Assembly: GCF_003815775.1 (NCBI RefSeq) | Contig: NZ_CP033926.1 | Coordinates: 1,240,001-1,304,000 of the forward strand | Direction: 5' to 3' | Source of the DNA: Chryseobacterium joostei | GTDB taxonomy: Bacteria; Bacteroidota; Bacteroidia; Flavobacteriales; Weeksellaceae | Length of the DNA stretch: 64,000 nucleotides | Part shown: piece by piece, positions 55,134 through 63,599 of the stretch | How the letters are laid out: the number at the start of each line of letters is the position of its first letter | Numbering within the stretch: position 1 is the first letter of the stretch | Notes under the pieces: model-generated | What the model saw: the letters and a program-made list of their open reading frames with translations, nothing else | Databases searched by the model: none | Told to the model about the DNA's origin: nothing | Program-made: the position numbers and the translations under genes

Positions 55134-55685
55134 GATTACTATTTTTTTTAAAATTTGAATTTTAATGGTTTAGGTTTTAGATCGATATGCCTAAAAAATG
55201 TAAATCTGCTTCGTCCAAGTGCACCTATTCATACGGGAAAAATCACTTTTTGATTAGGAAATCCTCAGACTAAATAGGATAAGAATTTGAATTCTATCTT
55301 TTTTGACAGCATATTTGTTAAATTAGTATTACTTCTCTAAAAGTATAGCAAACATCCATATTAAAAAGACAAATATTTTATCGGTCAAAAATCGTACAGA
55401 TTAATTTCGAAATTATGAATAAAAAAAGAAAGGCTAAATCAGAGCTGGCAAATAATCACACCAAAAATTAACCATCACAGATAAAAATAATTGGTTGGTA
55501 TTGGCGCGAAAGATTCGAATTACGAATTGAAATATTTTAAAATTACAATCTCATGAAGATAACTTAACAGGAATCAAACAAAATAAATAATAACATAAAT
55601 GCCTTATTTTCAACTACATAATTCTAATATATTTTCAATATCGTTATAAAAATAGTTTGGATAGCCTACCAGCGAGTCACTTAAG
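55134..55685. other. Long gene-poor gap
   Basis: AT-rich sequence without a convincing gene on either strand. The only local structure seen is ATTCG-AATTA-CGAAT (55513-55527). Because a plus-strand terminator closes this gap at 55686, an unannotated plus-strand transcript or an attachment region may lie here. I see no tRNA. Confidence 0.4.
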
Positions 55686-55719
55686 GAGACAACTATTTGA
55701 TAGTTGTCTCTCTTTTTTT
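55686..55719 (+). terminator. Strong plus-strand terminator without an upstream gene
   Basis: GAGACAACTA (55686-55695) pairs perfectly with TAGTTGTCTC (55701-55710) around TTTGA, followed by TCTTTTTTT. It terminates plus-strand transcription only. No plus-strand coding gene lies within 12 kb upstream. Confidence 0.8.
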
Positions 55720-55869
55720 ACACATAAAATCCTCTATATCAAACTTTTACATCCTGATATTTTATGGTTTGAATTTTTTGATGTGAAATCCTTAGTCCAT
55801 CTGAAACAGACAGTCTAAAAGTGCTCTATCAGAGATTTCATCGGTATTGAACCATAGTTTGAAATCCCA

Positions 55870-56034
55870 TTAAGGTTCTAGTATTTTTTTCTCTTTCGGT
55901 TTATCATAATTTTTTGATACTAAATATAGTAATTCCAATATAATTTTAGCTTCCTTCTCATTTACCTGAATTCCATTCTTGGCAAGAAGAATGATTGCTT
56001 GCTCAACTGAAACATTTTTATCAATGAAGTTCAT
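55870..56034 (-). CDS. 54-aa protein overlapping the recombinase 3' end
   Basis: MNFIDKNVSVEQAIILLAKNG..., a short helical protein with a heptad-like middle (AKIILELLYLVSKNY) and a Lys-rich tail. Its ATG lies 13 bases inside the recombinase gene (14-base overlap), which implies translational coupling. The pattern of charged and hydrophobic residues is protein-like. It may be a recombinase accessory or directionality factor; that is inference from position. Bases 55720-55869 contain nothing further. Confidence 0.65.
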   Translation of the reverse strand: MNFIDKNVSVEQAIILLAKNGIQVNEKEAKIILELLYLVSKNYDKPKEKKILEP

Positions 56035-57502
56035 TTTTCTTGTTAGGTTTTCGGTTATTTTTTTTTAATAATATTTTTGAAAATGCTTGATTTAAGTCCA
56101 AAGAGAGATCTCCCGTTTTATAATCAATATCAACTGGTGGAATAAGACTCACAAGATATCTTTTGTCTGAAGTATCAAACTCGGAAAATTTTTGAAAGAT
56201 TTCAACCAGTGCTTTATTTTCTATTTGATTCTTTCTATCAATAGCTTTTAATTTAAGAGTAATATCACGTCTTTCTTTACTGAGATTTTTAGTATTAACC
56301 AGACATTCTTTTTTTAAGTCATTATAATCATCAATCTTCAATATTCCTGCTATAAATAATTTTCTACCTCTAGAAAGAGTTAGTTCTTCCTCCTTTATTC
56401 TTCTTTCTAATAGTTTTTGACCGTATAAATAACTTGCTTTCTGTATCTTTATATTCTGACCTTCCAAAATATCCTTAAATAGTTCAATTGTGTTATTTGA
56501 TAGTATCAATTGCTGAAGCTTATTTTGATAGCAATCATTCAACAAAACTGCGTTTATCCTTGTTCTACAGCGATCATGACAATGATAATATGGGTATTTT
56601 TTTGAGCTTCCTTGCGCAATACTCCCACTGAGTTTGCGATCACAAACAGGACAGGTCAAAAAACCTCTAAGAAAAAACAGCTCTTTTAAATCATCTTTTT
56701 TAGAAGTAGTTTTTCTTTTTGTATTAATAACAGATTGAACTTGATAAAATAACGATTCAGATATTAAAGGTTCGTGCAAACCTTTTATCATTTGTTCTTC
56801 ATTAGATTTAAGTTTGACTGATATAAGTCCACAATAAATTGGATTCCGTAAAATTCTAAAGAAGTGTGACCGTGAACATATCAATCCTTTTTCATTAGCC
56901 ATTTTCATTATTTCGGAAATCTTATGATCGTTCTGGGCAGCTTGATGAAAAGACCACTTTATAATATCAGCTTCAGGCTCTTTAGGAGCAATAGCTTTTT
57001 TACCATCCATTAGTGTCAAATTAATAAATCCAATAGGTGCTTTATTAGGATATCTACCCATCAGCTTCGCTCGACGAATACCATTTGCTGTATTTTGGGC
57101 CCTCCGAGTATTTTCCGCTTCCGGAACGGCTAAATATACAGCCAGCATAACGGTACTTTCCGGCACAGAGAAATCAATTGGTTGATCAATAGCCATCGCT
57201 ATCGTTTTATATTTTCGAAGCTTTCCGATCATTTCGTAAGCATATTCAACATTACGACTAAATCGGTCCCATTTGATAAATAATATGTTCTTATCTTCTC
57301 CCGATGATTTCTTTTTAATTTCTGAAAATAATTCTTTCCACTCTGGCCGGTTGAAATTTTTGGCAGAATAGTCTTCCCGATAAATTCCTTTGACTTCGAT
57401 ATTGTTATATTTACAATATTTCAATAATCTATCCTCCTGCTCTGGTAGGGAGTAACCTTTTCTTTTTTGTTCGTCTGTACTTACACGGACGTATAAATTG
57501 GA
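56021..57502 (-). pseudogene. Large serine recombinase, main part (5' end cut off by IS21 element)
   Basis: Probable integrase. Residues read SNLYVRVSTDEQKRKGYSLPEQ at the break, so the catalytic serine (VRVS) is present. Further resolvase motifs: FIKWDRFSRNVEYAYEMI, PESTVMLAVYLAVPEAENTRRAQNTANGIRRAKLMGRYPNKAPIGF; then the recombinase domain, a zinc ribbon (CPVCDRKLSG...YYHCHDRC) and a long coiled coil. Joined to the 60148-60174 fragment it makes an open frame of 502 residues beginning MKSAYLLDISNLYVRVS. Only the insertion inactivates it; an internal TTG at 57424 would give a protein without the catalytic serine. Confidence 0.88.
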
Positions 57503-57506
57503 TATA
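57503..57506. repeat. Target-site duplication, left copy
   Basis: TATA, identical to 60148-60151. Removing the element and one copy restores TTGGATATATCCAA, itself a palindrome, and an open recombinase frame. Confidence 0.85.
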
Positions 57507-57695
57507 CTGGAGCATATTGACCCCTCAAAATCGAATTAATTTTAGGGATGCATATTGCGTTTAATGCCCATATTCAACTGCCATACTGGCTCATGTTGAC
57601 CCCCTAAATTCATTATTAGTTCATTGTGCTGGAGCATGCTGACCCCTTTGCGAGTAGTTTTTGTTACTTAGTGATCAAACAATTTTGGATCACTG

Positions 57696-59294
57696 ATGGC
57701 TGGAAAACCAAAACAAATGAGTCAGATAAAGCAATTAATTAGATTGTATCAGAGCGGCAGTGGAATAAAAACGATTGCCCGCATTCTTGGAATGAGTAAG
57801 AATACAGTTCGGTCTTACCTGAAAAAGATGGCCGATGGCGGGTTCAATACCGAAGAACTGCTTAAGCAAGAGGACCCTTTATTAGAAAAATCTTTTCATT
57901 CAGGTAATCCTGCATATAAGGCAGATAAGTTTGAATACCTGAAGAGCCGTCTTGATTATTACGAAAAAGAACTTAAGCGTACCGGGGTCACCAAACAGTT
58001 GCTCTGGCAAGAGTATATTGAGAGCGACCCCACCGGTTATAGCTATCCACAGTTCACATACCACCTAAGGCAACAGCTTGTCTCCAGAAAAGGCAGCATG
58101 GTGATGGAACACATCGCTGGCGACAAACTGTATATTGACTTTTCTGGAAAGAAACTCCATTATATCGATCGGTCCACAGGTGAACTGATTGCCTGTGAAG
58201 TATTTGTTGCCTGTCTTCCTTTCTCAGATTACGCGTTTGCCATCGCCGTACGCTCTCAACAAACTCCCGACTTTCTTTACGCGCTGAGCTGTTGCCTGGA
58301 GGCTATGGGAGGTGTACCAAAAGCCATTGTTCCCGATAACCTAAAAGCAGCAGTGATCAAAGCAGATAAATATGAACCAGTCCTGAACCAATCCATGGAA
58401 GACTTTGCCAACCATTACGGCACAGTTGTAGTCCCGGCCCGTTCAGCTCGTCCTAAGGATAAGTCGCTGGTAGAAAACCAGGTAAAAATGATTTATAGCC
58501 GCGTATTTGCACCCCTTCGAAACCAGCAGTTCTTCGATATACATGCACTTAATCAAGCTATAAACACCTGTATGGTAAAGCATAACCAGACGCGCATGCA
58601 ACAAAAACCATATTGCCGAGAAGAGCGTTTCTTAAGTGCAGAAAAGTCTACACTGGATGAGCTTCCAAGTGAGCGATTCGAGTTAAAGTACTACGCAGAA
58701 CTCAAAGTAGGAAACAATGGCCATATCTACCTGCAGCGCAACAAACACTATTACAGTGTCCCATTTACCTACATCGGAATGAAAGTGAAGCTTATCTATA
58801 CGCGTACTATGGTATCGATCTATTGTCAAGGAAAACAGATCGCTGTGCATATACGGAGTTATAGGGAAAATGCCTATACCACTGTTGCAGAACACTTAAA
58901 GTCCGAACATCAGGCCTACAAGAAACGAAGTCATGAGACCTATTTAGCCCGAGCTAGAGAGCACTCACCAGAGTTCCATGAGCTTATGCAAGTTCTTTTT
59001 AAGCGAGCCCGCTACCCTGAACAGTTATACCGTACCTGCGACGGTCTATTCAAGTTAAAGCGGGACTTTCCAGTAGAAGAGTTTGATAAAGCATGTAAGT
59101 ATGTTCTAAAAAACAAGCTTTACACTTACTATTTCTTTAAGAACGTACTTGAAAACGGCATCGCTAACAGCGAAGAAGAACCGTTGGTAAAAGACGCATT
59201 GCCAGAACATGCCAATATACGAGGTAGAGCATATTATGCAAGTAGCCAGCCGACACACTTTGATCAACCAAAGGACGGATTGGGTGCGCAATGA
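57696..59294 (+). CDS. istA: IS21 transposase IstA
   Basis: 532 residues. N-terminal helix-turn-helix (IKQLIRLYQSGSGIKTIARILGMSKNTVRSYLKKM), then a DDE/RNase H-like core: LYIDFSGKKL (first Asp), VPDNLKAAV (second Asp) and KSLVENQVKMIYSRV (Glu), and a C-terminal domain that contacts IstB. Intact length for the family. Confidence 0.95.
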   Translation: MAGKPKQMSQIKQLIRLYQSGSGIKTIARILGMSKNTVRSYLKKMADGGFNTEELLKQEDPLLEKSFHSGNPAYKADKFEYLKSRLDYYEKELKRTGVTKQLLWQEYIESDPTGYSYPQFTYHLRQQLVSRKGSMVMEHIAGDKLYIDFSGKKLHYIDRSTGELIACEVFVACLPFSDYAFAIAVRSQQTPDFLYALSCCLEAMGGVPKAIVPDNLKAAVIKADKYEPVLNQSMEDFANHYGTVVVPARSARPKDKSLVENQVKMIYSRVFAPLRNQQFFDIHALNQAINTCMVKHNQTRMQQKPYCREERFLSAEKSTLDELPSERFELKYYAELKVGNNGHIYLQRNKHYYSVPFTYIGMKVKLIYTRTMVSIYCQGKQIAVHIRSYRENAYTTVAEHLKSEHQAYKKRSHETYLARAREHSPEFHELMQVLFKRARYPEQLYRTCDGLFKLKRDFPVEEFDKACKYVLKNKLYTYYFFKNVLENGIANSEEEPLVKDALPEHANIRGRAYYASSQPTHFDQPKDGLGAQ

Positions 59295-59350
59295 CCAAGA
59301 AATAGCAGAATGAACATAATGAACATAATACATGATATAAATACACTAAA

Positions 59351-60067
59351 ATGAACATTGAAACACAAATGAGAGCGTTACGCCTACACGGTATGGAACG
59401 TAACTGGAAAGCTCTGAACGAAACACGCCGGAGCACTGAACTCACTCTTTCTGAAGGGTTAACCCTATTGTTGCAGGCAGAAGCAGATGAAAGGGACGAA
59501 AAGCGGTTTGACCGCCTTAAGCAGAATGCGGGGTTCCGCTATCAGGCTTCAATAGAAGAGATAAACATGGTAGCTACCAGAGGGTTGGATAAGGGAATGA
59601 TCACTGCCCTAGCTACGGGCGAGTACATCAAAAAAGGAGATCCGATACTGATCAGTGGCGCTACAGGCTGCGGGAAGAGTTTTCTAGCCTCTGCCTTAGG
59701 TCATCAAGCTTGTGCACAAGGTTATAAGGTACTGTACTTTAATCTGCAAAAGCTACTTCTAAAGACGAAAATGGCTCGTTTGGAAGGTACGCTACATAAG
59801 TTAATGGATAAAATATCAAAAACAGACCTTCTTATTATTGACGATTTCGGCCTGGTAAACCTAGACCAGCATCAAAGATTGGACATGATGGAAATAATTG
59901 AAGATAGACATGCTAAGGCATCTACAGTGATTGCAAGCCAGCTACCGGTTGCAAGTTGGTATGATGTAATTGGAGAAGATACAATTGCGGATGCAATACT
60001 CGATAGGCTAATTCATGGCTCATATAGAATTGAGTTAAAAGGCGAAAGTCTAAGAAAAAAGAAGTAA
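59351..60067 (+). CDS. istB: IS21 helper ATPase IstB
   Basis: 238 residues, AAA+ ATPase related to DnaC. Walker A SGATGCGKS near residue 104, Walker B LLIIDDFG near residue 161, sensor and arginine-finger segments (ASQLPVASWYDVIGE, ILDRLIHGSYRIELKGES). Selects target and stimulates IstA. Confidence 0.95.
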   Translation: MNIETQMRALRLHGMERNWKALNETRRSTELTLSEGLTLLLQAEADERDEKRFDRLKQNAGFRYQASIEEINMVATRGLDKGMITALATGEYIKKGDPILISGATGCGKSFLASALGHQACAQGYKVLYFNLQKLLLKTKMARLEGTLHKLMDKISKTDLLIIDDFGLVNLDQHQRLDMMEIIEDRHAKASTVIASQLPVASWYDVIGEDTIADAILDRLIHGSYRIELKGESLRKKK

Positions 60068-60147
60068 TATTGTCAGGTCATCAGTTGGACTGAAGAAATC
60101 CTAAACAGAGGGGTCAGTATGTCCAGCAGAGGGGTCAATATCACCAT

Positions 60148-60174
60148 TATATCCAATAAATAGGCTGACTTCAT
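60148..60174 (-). pseudogene. Serine recombinase, first nine codons
   Basis: ATG at 60174 encodes MKSAYLLDI up to the IS21 boundary, including the right-hand TATA copy (60148-60151). The frame continues exactly into the main part when the IS and one duplication are removed. The 270 bases from 60175 to 60444 contain no convincing gene; a 51-codon plus-strand frame there has an unlikely composition. Confidence 0.8.
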
Positions 60175-60444
60175 ATAATTAGTGTATTTATTTGATTTAC
60201 AAATTAATATTTTTAATCATATGAAATGTTAAACAAAAAGCAGTTGATGCTGTATGGAAGTACAAAAGCAAAATTAGAACAATCCTTTCTTACGAAACAC
60301 TCTTTCAATTGCTGCACCAACTTAAAAAGCAAGGTTGCTCTTTATCAAAGTAATCCAATAAAATCGAGATGGAAATCTTAATTTCTATTTCATTTTCAGA
60401 ATTAAAAGAAAATTATAGTATTAATATACTGATTGGCAATAATT

Positions 60445-63400
60445 CTATTCTTCATAAAGCGGAATCTCAGGAAGCTCTATTCTAGTTGATTGTTCTTGAA
60501 TATTTTGTTCAATCTTAAATCTTATTTCTTCAACCTTATCACTAGAAAATATCTCTAATAAAATTCGCTCATCAGTAGCACTAAACTGATTAATAGTCAT
60601 TATCCCTCTTTTTAATAATTCAAGATATTCACCTCGATTTAAAGTTCTTCCTAAAAGTTTTGCTAGCTCTATAATAGATGACGGAACACCTAGTTCTAAT
60701 CTTAAAAGTAATTTGGGAATTCTTTCTGTTAGCTTAATCTCCGGTTTTAGTATTTCAGTTATGCCAGCAACAATAGGGAGTACATCACAAACTCTTGAAA
60801 CTATTGCTCGTATTGCACCTGCAGCAGAGTTGTCTCGACTGTGCTGCATAAGAAGAGCCTCCATTTCCACCAATTGCATATCTGTAACCCAAAGTAGGCT
60901 AGCCATCGTTTTCTTTGATTTCGATGTAGTCTCAATATTATCCTTTGAATATCTTGAAAATGCATTTATCAATTGAGAAGGAATTCGCTGTCTTTGTATG
61001 GCATCACTCCATGTATGTGGCTCTTTATAAATGCTTTTTTTGTTTATAGGCATATATACCTGCTGTAACTCTATGGTAAGTTGAGTGATTCCCAATAATA
61101 CGGGATCAGAAATGAGCTCTGAAGGGATTTGTTGTAAAGTACTAATAATACGGATAATAGATTCAACTTCAATTCCTGAATCTCCGGCTATTTTTCCGAT
61201 TGTAGTAGTATGAAAACAGTTTTCATCATCCATTTCTATTAGCTGATGATAAGTAAGTTCATTTAAGGCATCATCAATATCACTTGAGCTCCAGTCCCAT
61301 GTGTTATATTTTATTTTCTCTTGATAAGCCCCAAAACTTTCTGTTAAAAATCCAATAATTTCAGACCTGCTCATTCCTCTTTTAGATTTGGATGCAGCCA
61401 GTACTCTTAGTACCAACGAACGACTATCTGTGTTCTTTGAAACAAAATTAGATTGCATATCTTCTGGGGTTCCCAAAACATAGTCTTGCCAGTAAGTATG
61501 TTCTGCGATTGAAGTTGTTGCAATCAAAAAAGAGTATCCTCTATCAGCAAAACCTAATCGACCTGCTCGACCTATAATATTTTTATATTCAGAAACTGAA
61601 TAAGGAGTATTACCTGGATGAGTCAGACCGGAAATAATGACCGCTTCAGCCGGAGTATTAACTCCCATAGCTAAAGTTGTAGTTGCTGCAATTATTTTTA
61701 ATCCTGAATGTTTTCTTCTGAATTGATCTTCTATAACAGATCTTTCCTCAGCGTCAAGATCCGAAATATGAAAAGCAACTCCCTTATTTAACGTTTGTAT
61801 TAGTTTCTGAGTGGAAATAGAAGGGTCATTTTGTGGCAATAAATCAATTGCATCGGAAGCCGGCTGCAAATCTAAATTAGTAGCCAAGTACATTGCACAA
61901 GCTTGTGCTTCTGATTTTGTCTCTCGGAAAACAATAACGTTTTTCCCTTCGTTGACTAACTTCTGAACCAACGGGATTATAATATCCTGACTGGATCCCT
62001 TCCTAAAACTGGGTCTTATAAGGTTTGTTGTAATTTCATCCCCTGTATCAGATTCAATATATCGAAAATCACCATTGAGCTTTATAATTCCTTCATTTAG
62101 AGGAATTGGTCTTTCAGTATGTAATAACAGACGACCACCTAACCACCTTTCTAATCCATTTAAATCACCAATTACTGCGGACAAAGCTATAATCTGAGGT
62201 TCAACACCTTCTCTACGCTTAAGTTTTAATAATGTTAATATAAATTCTAAGTTTAATCCTCTGCTTTTATCAGCTATCATTTGAGCTTCATCTACTATGA
62301 CAGTTCCAATTTGATTAAGGACATAAGGATTAGCTAATATAATGGCTGCAAACTTTTCATAAGTCATCAAGCATATATCATACTGTCCTTTCATCAATGG
62401 CATAATATCGTCAGTAACACTTTCTCCTGTAGCTTTGATTGTTTTAATATCAAAAGATGCATATGTCTCGTCAAAATGCCTTAACTTATCATTTACCAAT
62501 GCTTTTAGAGGAAGAAGAAATACAGCTCTTTTTCTTTGTAAAACTCCATATATAGCAGCAAGCTCTCCTATCATTGTTTTACCAGAAGATGTAGGTGCGG
62601 AAACTACAAGATGGTTACCCGTAAGAATGCCATAATCATTAATTGCATCTACCTGCAATTGATTTAGTGATGGTATCTTAGATTTCCATGCTTCTATAAT
62701 GCCATTAGGAAATCCAAACTCCAGCAAGGATTCTATACTTGCATCCACCAATGAAAGGTTCCTTTCTGGAAAAGCTTCTTTGTACAATCTACCTGGTTTA
62801 AAGACAGGGAAACTAATCTCTTCTGTTATTTGTCCTAACAACATGGGATTTTGCTCAGCACCTAATTCACCAGCAGAGTTCTTAACACTTGATGTAACAT
62901 ACTCCAATAAACGGAATATACCGATTTTTTGATCTTTTCTTACTTCATTTGCTCCTTGCAATGCCTCTAGCAGATGGTAAGTCAATAAACCATGACCTAA
63001 CTTTCCATTTTCCCATGCAGGTTCGGTAGCCTTTGAGGCAGTTAATATAACCCTGCCACTACCTGAAAATTGTTTTATTAGTTCTTCTCCAGATTTAAAT
63101 TCTCTTGAAGCAAAATTTACCTCTAATGCTTTTGCTCCCATTCCTCCTGAAAAACAGCAGTCAATAATACATATTAATTGTCTTGCGGGAATATTTTTAA
63201 ACCATTCTGCCAAAGTATCCAGTGCAATTGTCGTTGAGCCGATATCGTTAATATTTGTATCGTAGGTTACTAATTCATGGGTATTGGTACCGTGCCCTGA
63301 AAAAGAAAATATTACAATATCGTCATCTGCACAATTGGATAGCTCTTTAACTCGGAATTCTATCGAATCTCTTGTTGCATTTTCATCGAACATCAAATGA

Positions 63401-63528
63401 AAATTTCCCTGAAGATTATCAGAAAACAAAGAATATAATGCAACTGCATCTCGTCTTGCACAAGAAAGCCAATTTATTGAAGGAGATTGAAACCTATCAA
63501 TGCCTATAAATATACCGTGGATTTTCAT
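60445..63528 (-). CDS. Caspase-like protease fused to Ski2/Hel308-like SF2 helicase
   Basis: 1027 residues. Residues 1-235 are a C14 caspase fold: GIFIGIDRF start, catalytic His79 in FSFSGHG, catalytic Cys125 in IIDCCFSGG. Residues about 285-680 are a Ski2-like helicase: APTSSGKT (311-318), IVDEAQ (411-416), ALSAVIGD (motif III region, 448-455), AATTTLAMGVN (motif V region) and IIGRAGRLG (651-659, motif VI). The rest suits winged-helix and helical-bundle domains (RGMSRSEIIGF; LLLRLELGVPSSIIELAKLLGRTLNRGEYLELLKRG). Key residues of both enzymes are present. I infer a defence role: the helicase senses DNA or RNA and licenses the protease. It follows another gene by 71 bases. Confidence 0.88.
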   Translation of the reverse strand: MKIHGIFIGIDRFQSPSINWLSCARRDAVALYSLFSDNLQGNFHLMFDENATRDSIEFRVKELSNCADDDIVIFSFSGHGTNTHELVTYDTNINDIGSTTIALDTLAEWFKNIPARQLICIIDCCFSGGMGAKALEVNFASREFKSGEELIKQFSGSGRVILTASKATEPAWENGKLGHGLLTYHLLEALQGANEVRKDQKIGIFRLLEYVTSSVKNSAGELGAEQNPMLLGQITEEISFPVFKPGRLYKEAFPERNLSLVDASIESLLEFGFPNGIIEAWKSKIPSLNQLQVDAINDYGILTGNHLVVSAPTSSGKTMIGELAAIYGVLQRKRAVFLLPLKALVNDKLRHFDETYASFDIKTIKATGESVTDDIMPLMKGQYDICLMTYEKFAAIILANPYVLNQIGTVIVDEAQMIADKSRGLNLEFILTLLKLKRREGVEPQIIALSAVIGDLNGLERWLGGRLLLHTERPIPLNEGIIKLNGDFRYIESDTGDEITTNLIRPSFRKGSSQDIIIPLVQKLVNEGKNVIVFRETKSEAQACAMYLATNLDLQPASDAIDLLPQNDPSISTQKLIQTLNKGVAFHISDLDAEERSVIEDQFRRKHSGLKIIAATTTLAMGVNTPAEAVIISGLTHPGNTPYSVSEYKNIIGRAGRLGFADRGYSFLIATTSIAEHTYWQDYVLGTPEDMQSNFVSKNTDSRSLVLRVLAASKSKRGMSRSEIIGFLTESFGAYQEKIKYNTWDWSSSDIDDALNELTYHQLIEMDDENCFHTTTIGKIAGDSGIEVESIIRIISTLQQIPSELISDPVLLGITQLTIELQQVYMPINKKSIYKEPHTWSDAIQRQRIPSQLINAFSRYSKDNIETTSKSKKTMASLLWVTDMQLVEMEALLMQHSRDNSAAGAIRAIVSRVCDVLPIVAGITEILKPEIKLTERIPKLLLRLELGVPSSIIELAKLLGRTLNRGEYLELLKRGIMTINQFSATDERILLEIFSSDKVEEIRFKIEQNIQEQSTRIELPEIPLYEE

Positions 63529-63599
63529 TTGAATATAAAGGAATAGTATTTAATATACTACTATTCATACAAATATAGCGAAAACCAAAGTACATTAAT

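Larger units (their letters stand above)
57507..60147 (+). mobile_element. IS21-family insertion sequence (2641 bp)
   Basis: Contains istA and istB, bounded by TATA duplications. Left end CTGGAGCATATTGACCCC; right end, read inward, ATGGTGATATTGACCCC. Further end-like repeats occur inside: TGGCTCATGTTGACCCC at 57587-57603 and TGGAGCATGCTGACCCC at 57630-57646 on the left, GGGGTCAGTATGTCCA at 60110-60125 on the right. Multiple terminal repeats are typical of IS21 and bind the transposase. Both genes look intact, so it may still be active. Confidence 0.92.

Noticed and set aside
57507..57646. Three spaced direct repeats (TGGnnCATnnTGACCCC) that could be taken for a short CRISPR-like array
   Set aside because: Spacing is irregular and copies recur inverted at the other end of the element; these are the multiple terminal repeats of the IS21-family insertion sequence.
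60230..60385. Plus-strand 51-codon frame right of the IS21 element
   Set aside because: Rich in Lys/Asn/Ser with no recognisable pattern and no supporting context; more likely non-coding.
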